From positions 18,688-82,687 of the forward strand of contig JAGAQA010000041.1 in NCBI GenBank assembly GCA_017622995.1: a stretch of 64,000 nt of DNA, in the 5' to 3' direction. The notes under the pieces were generated by a model. The model was not told the origin of the DNA and ran no database searches. It saw only the letters and a list, made by a program, of their open reading frames with translations. Shown here piece after piece: positions 1 to 6,683 of this stretch; the first letter of the stretch is position 1, and each line of letters opens with the position of its first letter. The position numbers were made by a program, and so were the translations under genes. The DNA comes from Oscillospiraceae bacterium (GTDB lineage Bacteria > Bacillota > Clostridia > Oscillospirales > Oscillospiraceae).

Positions 1-693
1 GTGGTAATCTCCGTGGTTGCCGTGCTCTGCGGCATTCTGTTCGGCTCCATCCTTGCCATGGTCCGGAACTACTGCACCGGAAAGAAAACCAGGGTGTTTC
101 AGTGGCTTTCCGTTGCCTATATTGAGATTTTCCGCAATACCCCCCTGCTTCTGTGGATCTTCATCTGCCTTGTGTTCTGTCCCTGCCCCAGGGCTCTGGA
201 GCACAAAATGCTGGGCCTTTCCTCCGCGGAAATCAAGCTGCTGTTTAAGACGGCTGTGGCCCTGATTCTGTTCACCTCCTCCGTCATCGCGGAGATTGTC
301 CGGGGCGGCCTCAATTCCGTCGCCCACGGCCAGTTCGAGGCAGGCCATTCCCAGGGCTTTTCCACGGTGCAGATTATGTGCTTCATCGTTCTGCCCCAGG
401 CCTACCGCAACATTGTGCCCACCCTGCTGAGTCAGGTGATCACCACCATCAAGGACTCCTCCTATCTGGCAAACGTTGCCACCATTGAGCTGATGAGCCG
501 GGTGAAGAAGCTCCTGAGCTCCGCCCACCGCTACAACGGGCTCAACACCGTAAACGTATCCGATGTGTTTGTGCTGTTCGGCTTTGCCTGTGCCGTGTAT
601 TTCATCATCAATTTTACCCTTTCCTGCATCGTCCGCAGTTTGCAGAAGCGGAAGAAAGCCGTGCCGGTAAGACGGCAGGAGGTTGCACCATGA
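1..693 (+). CDS. Polar amino-acid ABC transporter permease, probably 5'-truncated
   Basis: Membrane subunit of an ATP-driven importer for a polar amino acid (HisM/GlnP/GltK family). The visible 230 residues contain several hydrophobic segments and the cytoplasmic EAA loop that docks onto the ATPase, read as GQFEAGHSQGFS near residue 112 and followed by the family's LPQAYRNIVPTL stretch. The frame is open from base 1 and no ribosome site is visible for the GTG there, so the true start, and probably the binding-protein and ATPase genes, lie outside the window. The stop overlaps the next start by ATGA (690-693), which suggests translational coupling. The family is clear; the substrate is not. 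Confidence 0.85.
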   Translation: MVISVVAVLCGILFGSILAMVRNYCTGKKTRVFQWLSVAYIEIFRNTPLLLWIFICLVFCPCPRALEHKMLGLSSAEIKLLFKTAVALILFTSSVIAEIVRGGLNSVAHGQFEAGHSQGFSTVQIMCFIVLPQAYRNIVPTLLSQVITTIKDSSYLANVATIELMSRVKKLLSSAHRYNGLNTVNVSDVFVLFGFACAVYFIINFTLSCIVRSLQKRKKAVPVRRQEVAP

Positions 694-1283
694 AGCAGTA
701 TGTTGTCACCATTTCCCGGCAGTTCGGTTCCATGGGCCGTATGATTGCCCAGCAGCTCTCCCGGGAGCTGGGGGTGGAGTTCTACGACCGGGACATTGTG
801 GAGGAAACCGCCAGCCGCATGGGGCTTCCGGTGTCCGTCATCAGCAATGCCGAGGAAAACGCCAAATCTGTCTATTTCAAGCAGCAGTATCCCCTGGGAA
901 TGGGGATGGCCAATATGCGGGACGAAATCTTCCTGATTCAGAAAAACATCATCCGGGATCTTGCCAAGAAGGAATCCTGCATCATTGTGGGCCGCTGCGC
1001 GGACAGCATTCTGATGGATATGGAAAACCATCTGAATGTGTACATCTACGCCCCCATGGACGCCCGGATCCGGAACGCGGAAGAGATCGCCAAGATGGAC
1101 GAAAAAACGGCAAAGAAGATGATCCGGGAAATTGACCGCTCCCGGGAGCTGTACCACCGCAGGTACTGCCCGGAGTATGTGGACGCTTCCACCAACAAGG
1201 ACATCATGCTGGATTCCAGCCGCTTCGGCGCGGATGGGACCGTAAGGCTCCTGGCCGGTCTGGTGCGGGAGCTGTTTGCCTGA
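690..1283 (+). CDS. Cytidylate kinase-like family protein
   Basis: A 197-residue protein of the cytidylate-kinase-like P-loop family. Its opening, ITISRQFGSMGR-type (here TISRQFGSMGRMIAQQLSRE), is the family's nucleotide-binding start, followed by the YDRDIVEE segment and an IIVGRCAD strand near residue 110. It differs from the Cmk housekeeping kinase, which has a GPSGAGKST-type loop. Many clostridial genomes carry such proteins beside transporters; their substrate is generally unknown. The start overlaps the permease stop (ATGA), so the two are one transcription unit. A GC-rich hairpin without a T tail follows directly at 1285-1307. Confidence 0.75.
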   Translation: MKQYVVTISRQFGSMGRMIAQQLSRELGVEFYDRDIVEETASRMGLPVSVISNAEENAKSVYFKQQYPLGMGMANMRDEIFLIQKNIIRDLAKKESCIIVGRCADSILMDMENHLNVYIYAPMDARIRNAEEIAKMDEKTAKKMIREIDRSRELYHRRYCPEYVDASTNKDIMLDSSRFGADGTVRLLAGLVRELFA

Positions 1284-1284
1284 A

Positions 1285-1533
1285 AAGCGGCGCTTCCCGC
1301 GCCGCTTCAGACTATCAAAAAAGCCTCGCAGAGTTCGCTGCGTTAGCAGCGAAAAGGATTCAATCATTTTCTGCCGGGGCGTGTACCTGGCAGAAAATAC
1401 ATCTCAGGCTGCAAGTGTGGAATTTGTTCGCCTACGGCGAACAAATTATGCGCGCGGCAGACTGCAAAAACTGGCGGAAAAGCCCGAAGGGGTTTTCCGC
1501 CAAGCTCAAGCGGCGCTTCCCGCGCCGCTTTTT
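1285..1533 (+). repeat. Cluster of six consecutive hairpins, with a 23-bp hairpin unit present twice
   Basis: This gap between two + strand genes is packed with perfect inverted repeats. Arms of the unit AAGCGGCGC/GCGCCGCTT lie at 1285-1293/1299-1307 and again, identical, at 1508-1516/1522-1530. Between them are TTCGCTGC/GCAGCGAA (1334-1353), TTCTGCC/GGCAGAA (about 1369-1395), AATTTGTTCGCC/GGCGAACAAATT (1421-1447) and GGCGGAAAA/TTTTCCGCC (1473-1501). The last unit is followed by TTTTT and is a plausible terminator. The rest may be a structured leader of the downstream membrane gene or inserted palindromic repeats. Confidence 0.6.
1508..1533 (+). terminator. Rho-independent terminator candidate
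   Basis: The 9-bp stem AAGCGGCGC/GCGCCGCTT with loop TTCCC runs into TTTTT at 1529-1533. It would end the permease/kinase transcript just before the FUSC-HAD gene. Confidence 0.55.
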
Positions 1534-1578
1534 GGAGGTTTTTCGCGTTCAGCGGGAAAAGGAGAGGAAAAGCAAACC

Positions 1579-2877
1579 ATGCATACACCCGGAAAACTGC
1601 CGCCCATCGGCGCGCGCATCATCAAGTCCTCCCTGGGCGCTCTGATTTGCGTGGGAATCTATTTTATTCGGGAGCTGCTGCCCATCGGCAGCGGCATTCC
1701 CTTTTACAGCATTCTGGCGGTGCTCTGGTGCATTCAGCCCTATACCAATTCCACCCTGGCCATGGCAAAGCAGCGCACCATCGGCACCTTTCTGGGCGCG
1801 GCCTTTGGGCTGGTCTTCCTGCTGGTGTTCCGTGCCTTTGGCGGCGGCTCCAAAATGCTGGTCTACAGCACGGCCTGCCTGATGCTGATTCCCATTCTCT
1901 ACACCACCGTGCTTCTGGAAAAACGCAATGCCTCCTATTTCTCCTGCGTGGTATTTCTGACCATATCCATCAACCACGGGCTGGACGGAAATCCATACCT
2001 GTTTGTGTTCAACCGGGTTCTGGACACCCTCATCGGCATCGGCGTGGGGGTGCTGCTGAATTCCTTCCACCGCCCCATCCGGCATAAGGAGAACATTCTC
2101 TACGTCAGCGGCATTGATTCCGTTCTGGTGTCCAGCAAGCAGGTGATGATTCCCTACAACAAGGTAGAGCTGAACCGGCTGATTGAGGAGGGCATCCGCT
2201 TTACCATTTCCACCATACGCACACCGGCCTCCATGCTGGAGCCACTGAGCGGCATCAACCTGAAGCTCCCGGTGATCGCCATGGACGGGGCGGTGCTCTA
2301 TGATATTCGGGAAAACCGTTATCTGGATGTGTTCCCCCTGGAGCCCCAGGCGGCAGCCCGGGCAGAAGCCATCATCGAAGGGGCCGGGGACCATGTCTTT
2401 GTAAACGTCCTGCGGGACAACACCCTGCTGATCTATTATGGAACCTTCCGCAACGATGCCGAAAGGGCAATGTTTTCCCGGCTTCGCCGCTCCCCCTACC
2501 GCAACTATACCGGAAAGCAGTACCGGCGGCAGGACGAAGGGGAGCGGGTCATCTACCTGATGACCCTGACCCAAAGGGACCACGCTCAGGAGCTTGCCCG
2601 GAGGCTGCGGGAGGAACTGGGAGACGCTGTACGGGTTGTGGTGTCGCCTGCGTCGGAATACCAGGGCTACGCCTATCTGAAGGTCTATTCTTCCCAAGCC
2701 TGCAAGGCCAATATGCTGGAAAAGCTGCGCCAACGGGTGGGGGCGGAACGGGTGATTACCTTTGGCAGCATTCCCGGGCAGTATGATGTCTATATCCACG
2801 ATGACGGCGGCAACTCCGCCGTAAAGCTGCTGAAAAAGCTCTCCAAAGGGAATCCTCGACAGCTGCGGAATCCATAA
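1579..2877 (+). CDS. FUSC/aromatic-acid-exporter-like membrane domain fused to a degenerate HAD (Cof-type) domain
   Basis: A 432-residue fusion. Residues 1-165 form a FUSC/DUF939-like membrane domain with about five hydrophobic segments and the motifs QPYTNSTLAMAKQRTIGT and NRVLDTLIGIGVG. Residues from about 175 align with Cof-type HAD phosphatases: VSGIDSVLVSS sits where the catalytic DxDGTLL loop belongs, FTISTIRTPAS matches the second motif, and VIAMDGAVLYD is the usual cap entry. The nucleophile Asp is Gly, the GT after the second Asp is SV, and the C-terminal GDxxND metal motif reads GSIPGQ, so phosphatase activity is unlikely. I chose the ATG at 1579 because it opens the conserved domain and follows GGAGAGG (1561-1567); the frame stays open upstream. 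Confidence 0.7.
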   Translation: MHTPGKLPPIGARIIKSSLGALICVGIYFIRELLPIGSGIPFYSILAVLWCIQPYTNSTLAMAKQRTIGTFLGAAFGLVFLLVFRAFGGGSKMLVYSTACLMLIPILYTTVLLEKRNASYFSCVVFLTISINHGLDGNPYLFVFNRVLDTLIGIGVGVLLNSFHRPIRHKENILYVSGIDSVLVSSKQVMIPYNKVELNRLIEEGIRFTISTIRTPASMLEPLSGINLKLPVIAMDGAVLYDIRENRYLDVFPLEPQAAARAEAIIEGAGDHVFVNVLRDNTLLIYYGTFRNDAERAMFSRLRRSPYRNYTGKQYRRQDEGERVIYLMTLTQRDHAQELARRLREELGDAVRVVVSPASEYQGYAYLKVYSSQACKANMLEKLRQRVGAERVITFGSIPGQYDVYIHDDGGNSAVKLLKKLSKGNPRQLRNP

Positions 2878-2886
2878 CAGGGGCTG

Positions 2887-3066
2887 ATAAAAAAGTTGTG
2901 TCATTCCGAAGAAGTAGAGCACACTGGCGTGGTGACCGAAGGGAATACTCTTGAGTAGAATCCCCCGGTTTTAGGGGAAACCTGTCCATTACCGACCGAA
3001 ATAGTTCAGGGATTGCCACACCAGGCTGCGGCCTGGTTCGCAATGACAGGTTTATCGACACGCTGA
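2887..3066 (-). repeat. Dispersed intergenic repeat, family B, copy 1
   Basis: About 180 bp that match, as reverse complement, the sequence at 8709-8870. Landmarks are GTGTCATTCCGA at 2898, CCACACCAGGCTGCGGCC at 3017 and CAATGACAGGTTTATCGACA ending at 3060. This copy has roughly 30 extra bases (around 2935-2960) that the other lacks. No protein is encoded. The family resembles short palindromic repeats scattered in gut Firmicutes; that link is from memory, not a search. Confidence 0.75.
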
Positions 3067-3095
3067 CCGCGCCCTTTCGCGTGGGGCGCGGTTTT
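3067..3095 (+). terminator. Rho-independent terminator
   Basis: Stem CCGCGCCC (3067-3074) with GGGCGCGG (3084-3091), followed by TTTTCG. It lies after repeat B1 and probably ends the FUSC-HAD transcript. Confidence 0.6.
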
Positions 3096-3314
3096 CGTCT
3101 GCCGGAAATTCCCTTGGCCCAGCCTTCCGGCTTAGCTCCCCCTTTGGGGGAGCTGGCAGGTTGAAGCCGTGACTGAGAGGGTGCCCTCCGAACAAAAGAC
3201 CACCTCTTCCGCCCTCAAAGAGGCATATTTTTGCGCAAAACGCCACTCTACTGCCGGTAGAATTCCCCCTATTCTGGCGGTAGAGCGGTAGAGTTCCAAC
3301 AGTCGATCTGCATT
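3096..3314. other. Intergenic stretch without a gene; one strong hairpin
   Basis: No coding frame here has a plausible start or family match. It holds the hairpin AGCTCCCCC/GGGGGAGCT at about 3134-3153 inside a CTTCCGGCTTAGCTCC context, a second type of intergenic palindrome. The degV promoter follows. Confidence 0.5.
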
Positions 3315-3327
3315 TTGTGGTTTGCAC

Positions 3328-3356
3328 TTGCGCGAATCGGGCAATTCCGGTATAAT
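3328..3356 (+). promoter_or_regulatory. SigA-type promoter of degV
   Basis: TTGCGC (3328-3333), 17-bp spacer, TATAAT (3351-3356). Transcription would start near 3363, 60 bp before the degV ATG. Confidence 0.65.
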
Positions 3357-3422
3357 AGAGCCAGAAAAACAAAAAGGGATCGGACCTTTTGCCCTGTTTT
3401 CCCTGGAAATCCGGAGGTAAGT

Positions 3423-4286
3423 ATGTCATTTGTTGTGTTTGCGGACGGCAGCGCCAACCTGCCCGCGTCCAAGCTGGAAGGGATTACCCTGCTTCCCTGC
3501 ACCTACACCGTGGAGGGGGTTCAGAAGGAGTACCTGGGGGATGTGGACAGCTTCGATGCCCACTCCTATTATGATCAGCTGAAAAACGGCTGCAAGATCA
3601 CCACCAGTCTGCTGAATACCCACCTGTTTCTGACCCATTTCCGCTCCGTACTGGAGCAGGGGCAGGATGCGGTGTATGTCTCCATGTCCTCCGGCATCAG
3701 CGGCACCTATCAGGCAGCCGTGCTGGCCAAGCAGGAGCTGGAAGAGGAATTCCCGGACCGGTTTGTGCACATTGTGGATTCCCGGGGCTGCGGCTTTGGC
3801 AGCGGTTTGCTGGCCATCCGGGCAGCAGAGCTGAGCCGCATGGGCACCCCGGTCCGTGAGGCGGCGGCGCTGCTGGACCAGGAAGTGCCCCATATGTGCC
3901 AGTATTTTACGGTGGATGATCTGAATTTCCTGAAACGCAGCGGCCGGGTCAGCGGCGCCACCGCCATGATCGGCACGGTGCTGAACATCAAGCCCATTCT
4001 CTACGGCACCGCCGACGGCCATATCGTCTCCTGCGGCAAGGTCCGGGGCCGGAAAAAGGCCATCGAGGCCCTGGCCCAGGTGTACGCCGAAAAGCAGGTG
4101 GACGCGGGAAACCGGATTGTGGCCATCTCCCACGGGGACTGCCCGGAGGATGCCAGGGAGTTGGCGGAGCGCGTCAAAGCCATTGCCGCCCCCGGGGAGC
4201 TGATTCTGGTTCCCCACGAGCCCTTCTCCGGCGCCCATGTGGGCCCCGGCATGCTGGCCCTGTTTTTCTACGGAAAAGAACGATAA
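3423..4286 (+). CDS. DegV family fatty-acid-binding protein
   Basis: A 287-residue DegV/FakB-family protein. FakB members bind a fatty acid and present it to the kinase FakA for phospholipid synthesis; whether this paralogue does so cannot be read here. Seen: the N-terminal FADGSANLP strand (family DSxxDLP), TTSLLN near residue 60, SSGISGTYQ near 87 with the lipid carboxylate-binding Ser/Thr, the DSRGCGFGSGLL helix and the C-terminal HxGPGMLALFFYG signature. The ATG at 3423 follows CCGGAGGTAAGT; longer in-frame starts would run through the promoter. It is a single gene between its own promoter and a terminator at 4298. Confidence 0.9.
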   Translation: MSFVVFADGSANLPASKLEGITLLPCTYTVEGVQKEYLGDVDSFDAHSYYDQLKNGCKITTSLLNTHLFLTHFRSVLEQGQDAVYVSMSSGISGTYQAAVLAKQELEEEFPDRFVHIVDSRGCGFGSGLLAIRAAELSRMGTPVREAAALLDQEVPHMCQYFTVDDLNFLKRSGRVSGATAMIGTVLNIKPILYGTADGHIVSCGKVRGRKKAIEALAQVYAEKQVDAGNRIVAISHGDCPEDARELAERVKAIAAPGELILVPHEPFSGAHVGPGMLALFFYGKER

Positions 4287-4297
4287 GCACTTTTTCT

Positions 4298-4329
4298 CCA
4301 CAGGCGGGTTTCCTGCCTGTGGATTTTTT
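4298..4329 (+). terminator. Rho-independent terminator of degV
   Basis: Stem CCACAGGC/GCCTGTGG followed by ATTTTTTG, 12 bp after the degV stop. Confidence 0.8.
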
Positions 4330-4350
4330 GCGGGGAAAGAAGGAGTTATC

Positions 4351-4526
4351 GAATTGACAATTGACAGTTGACAGTTGACAATTTTGGTATCCCTTCGGGA
4401 TGAATTTGAATATTTTGGATTAGAACATAGAAAAAATCCAATAGTTCTTCCGGATTATCGAATTTTTTTATTTATCCCCGAAGGGGATTCCTTCATTGTC
4501 AATTATCAATTATCAATTGTCAATTC
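4351..4526. repeat. Dispersed palindromic repeat, family A, copy 1 (MITE-like)
   Basis: About 175 bp bounded by inverted ends: GAATTGACAATTGACAG at the left and TATCAATTGTCAATTC at the right. Inside are GGTATCCCTTCGGGAT and ATCCCCGAAGGGGATTCC, which are partly complementary to each other, so the whole unit can fold on itself. Related copies lie at 8598-8910, 15177-15344 and 33936-34115. The ends and inner boxes are conserved while the middle differs, as expected for a small non-autonomous element. It encodes no protein. Confidence 0.75.
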
Positions 4527-4573
4527 AGATAAATCCCCCGATTGTTGACGAGAAACAATTCCCTTAAAGCCTA

Positions 4574-4602
4574 TTGACAAAATAGGAATTAAGCGTTATA
4601 AT
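4574..4602 (+). promoter_or_regulatory. Consensus promoter of cysK with an overlapping inverted repeat
   Basis: TTGACA (4574-4579), 17-bp spacer, TATAAT (4597-4602), a perfect SigA promoter. The -35 box lies inside the inverted repeat CCTATT-GACAA-AATAGG (4570-4586), a likely operator for a sulfur-responsive repressor. The repressor is not identified; the Rrf2 gene at 21,710 is only a distant candidate. Confidence 0.8.
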
Positions 4603-4632
4603 CCCATCATCCAATTTCTGGAGGAGATCCAA

Positions 4633-4659
4633 ATGACCCACCCGGTATTTCGATGTTGA
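4633..4659 (+). CDS. Leader peptide ending in Cys, upstream of cysK (candidate)
   Basis: An 8-codon open frame, MTHPVFRC, with a strong ribosome site (GGAGGAG at 4620-4626). It begins about 24 bp after the predicted transcript start and ends TGT-TGA. A short hairpin CTTCCG/CGGAAG follows at 4661-4675, then the cysK ribosome site. A last-codon Cys in the leader of a cysteine-synthase gene fits translational sensing of Cys-tRNA or free cysteine. This is inference from position and codon content; eight codons could be chance. Confidence 0.45.
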   Translation: MTHPVFRC

Positions 4660-4713
4660 CCTTCCGATCCGGAAGACGAAAAACAGGATACATATTTGAA
4701 AGGAAGGAATCTT

Positions 4714-5649
4714 ATGTCTCACATCTACACCTCCGCTGATCAGCTCATTGGCCGTACCCCCCTTCTGGAGCTGACCCATATTGAACAGGAAGAAAAGCTG
4801 GAAGCCAAAATTCTTGCCAAGCTGGAATACTTCAACCCCGCCGGTTCCGTAAAGGACCGGATTGCCAAGTCCATCATTGATGACGCGGAGCGCAGCGGCG
4901 CCCTGAAGCCCGGCGCCACCCTCATCGAGCCCACCTCCGGCAACACCGGCATCGGCCTGGCCTCCGTGGCTGCCGCCCGGGGCTACAAGCTGATCATCGT
5001 CATGCCGGACACCATGAGCGTGGAGCGCCGCCAGCTGATCAAGGCCTACGGTGCCGAGCTGGTGCTCAGCGAGGGCGCCAAGGGTATGAAGGGCGCCATT
5101 GCCAAGGCCAACGAGCTTGCCGCCCAGATTCCCGGCAGCTTTATCCCCGGCCAGTTTGTGAACCCCGCCAACCCCAAGGCCCATTTTGAGACCACCGGCC
5201 CGGAAATTTATCAGGATACCGACGGCCAGGTGGACATCTTCGTGGCAGGCGTGGGCACCGGCGGCACCATCACCGGCACCGGCGAGTACCTGAAGAGCAA
5301 AAAGCCTGATGTAAAGGTGGTTGCGGTGGAACCCGCCACCTCCCCGGTCCTCAGCCAGGGCGTTGCCGGTCCCCACAAGATCCAGGGCATCGGCGCAGGC
5401 TTTGTGCCGGATGTGCTGAACACCAAGGTTTACGACGAAATCATTACCGTAGCCAATGAGGATGCCTTTGCCACCGGCCGGACCGTGGGCAAGAAAGAAG
5501 GCGTTCTCGTGGGCATCTCCTCCGGCGCAGCCGTGTGGGCGGCCATTCAGCTTGCCAAGCGGCCCGAGAACAAGGGCAAGAACATTGTGGTTCTGCTGCC
5601 CGATACCGGCGACCGGTATCTGTCCACGCCCCTGTTTGCGGAAAAGTAA
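4714..5649 (+). CDS. cysK: Cysteine synthase A (O-acetylserine sulfhydrylase)
   Basis: PLP enzyme making cysteine from O-acetylserine and sulfide in the cytoplasm. The 311 residues match the family's usual length. Motifs: GSVKDRIA with the PLP lysine near residue 46, the substrate loop [11 protein letters not shown] near 75, the phosphate-binding glycine loop [12 protein letters not shown] near 180, and GISSGAA near 268. The ATG at 4714 follows AGGAAGGAAT. It has its own consensus promoter and short leader and ends at a terminator whose distal arm doubles as the next gene's ribosome site. Confidence 0.95.
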   Translation: MSHIYTSADQLIGRTPLLELTHIEQEEKLEAKILAKLEYFNPAGSVKDRIAKSIIDDAERSGALKPGATLIEPTSGNTGIGLASVAAARGYKLIIVMPDTMSVERRQLIKAYGAELVLSEGAKGMKGAIAKANELAAQIPGSFIPGQFVNPANPKAHFETTGPEIYQDTDGQVDIFVAGVGTGGTITGTGEYLKSKKPDVKVVAVEPATSPVLSQGVAGPHKIQGIGAGFVPDVLNTKVYDEIITVANEDAFATGRTVGKKEGVLVGISSGAAVWAAIQLAKRPENKGKNIVVLLPDTGDRYLSTPLFAEK

Positions 5650-5664
5650 TCGGTTCTAAAGCTT

Positions 5665-5702
5665 CCCCTCCCGCGTATGGTGATTGCGGGAGGGGATTTT
5701 CT
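5665..5702 (+). terminator. cysK terminator whose 3' arm is the ribosome site of the next gene
   Basis: The 10-bp stem CCCCTCCCGC (5665-5674) / GCGGGAGGGG (5686-5695) is followed by ATTTTCT and then directly by the deacetylase ATG at 5703. The GGGAGGGG needed for ribosome binding is therefore buried in the stem of a cysK-derived transcript. Confidence 0.8.
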
Positions 5703-6476
5703 ATGGGCAAACGGGACACTGCCATCTTTCTGACCGCCATCGCCCTGACGGTTCTGGGAGTGGTGCGGGTATTTTATGAGGCGGCGGTGCCGACAGCCAG
5801 CTGGGGCCTGAGCTTCCGGCAGGAGGGCAGCGCGCCGGTGGGAACCGCGGGGATGGAGCAGCTGCGGCAGTACGATGCCGCCTACCTGGGGGATACCCGG
5901 GAAAAGGTGCTGTATCTGACCTTTGACGCGGGCTACGAAAACGGCTGCACGGAACAGGTGCTGGACACACTGAAAAAGCATCAGGTGAACGCCGCCTTTT
6001 TCCTGGTTGGCAACTACATAGAGCGCAACGCGGACCTGGTCCGGCGGATGGTGGAGGAGGGTCACATTGTGGGCAACCACACCATGCACCACTACGATAT
6101 GTCCAAGCTCAGCCAGAAGGAAACCTTTTCCAGGGAGCTGACGGATCTGGAGGAGCTGTTCCGCCAGACCACCGGGAAGGAGCTGCCCAAATTCTACCGG
6201 CCGCCCCAGGGGGTGTACAGTCAGGAAAATCTGAAAATGGCCAAGGAGTTGGGCTATAAAACCGTATTCTGGAGCCTTGCTTATGTGGACTGGCTCAACG
6301 ACAAGCAGCCCACCCGGGAGGAGGCCTTCCGCAAGCTTCTGCCCCGGACCCACAACGGCGCCGTGGTGCTGCTGCACTCCACCTCCAAAACCAACGCGGA
6401 GATTCTGGACGATCTTCTGACCCAGTGGGAAAACCTGGGCTACCGGTTCGGCACCCTTGAGGAGCTGTTTGTATAG
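5703..6476 (+). CDS. PdaA-like polysaccharide deacetylase (delta-lactam biosynthesis type)
   Basis: Carbohydrate esterase family 4 enzyme, 257 residues with an N-terminal signal-anchor (about residues 6-25), so it acts outside the membrane. The NodB fold carries LTFDAGYENG near residue 75, where PdaA proteins have LTFDNGYEN instead of the usual TFDDG. It also has the metal-binding HTMHH near 122, the RPPQGVYS loop near 165 and LLHSTS near 220. Known PdaA enzymes deacetylate N-acetylmuramic acid for the muramic delta-lactam of spore cortex, which suits a spore former. Ala in the first motif is a small departure from the Bacillus form. The ATG at 5703 is set by the GGGAGGGG in the preceding terminator stem. 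Confidence 0.8.
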   Translation: MGKRDTAIFLTAIALTVLGVVRVFYEAAVPTASWGLSFRQEGSAPVGTAGMEQLRQYDAAYLGDTREKVLYLTFDAGYENGCTEQVLDTLKKHQVNAAFFLVGNYIERNADLVRRMVEEGHIVGNHTMHHYDMSKLSQKETFSRELTDLEELFRQTTGKELPKFYRPPQGVYSQENLKMAKELGYKTVFWSLAYVDWLNDKQPTREEAFRKLLPRTHNGAVVLLHSTSKTNAEILDDLLTQWENLGYRFGTLEELFV

Positions 6477-6481
6477 CAGAA

Positions 6482-6507
6482 CCCCCGGCCTTGGCTAGGC
6501 CGGGGGA
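6482..6507. terminator. GC-rich hairpin between convergent genes
   Basis: CCCCCGGCC/GGCCGGGGG at 6482-6506, between the deacetylase stop and the end of the minus-strand small gene. A clear T tail is missing on both strands, so it may be a weak bidirectional terminator. Confidence 0.45.
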
Positions 6508-6511
6508 AAAA

Positions 6512-6682
6512 TTATGTGTTTTCTTCCAGTTTTTCCCGGATGGCGGCGGCGATCATGCACTCGCTTTCGTAGGGGCAGCAGCCGTAATTGCAGTCGGCTT
6601 CAAACCCCGCTTCATCCGTTTCCAGCAGCACCCGGCGGCTGGCATCGATGTTCCGGCAGTAGCCGGAGAGAAAATATTCCAT
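6512..6682 (-). CDS. Small cysteine-rich protein, function unknown
   Basis: A 56-residue protein starting MEYFLSGYCRNI. It has five cysteines, four of them spaced as DCNYGCCPYESEC, a pattern that could bind a metal or an Fe-S cluster. I do not recognise the family. The start is two bases after the GH13 stop (TGAGATGG), with GAGG inside the end of the GH13 gene as ribosome site, so it is translationally coupled to the amylase. A much longer in-frame start would overlap the amylase and is unlikely. Confidence 0.55.
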   Translation of the reverse strand: MEYFLSGYCRNIDASRRVLLETDEAGFEADCNYGCCPYESECMIAAAIREKLEENT

Positions 6683-6683
6683 C

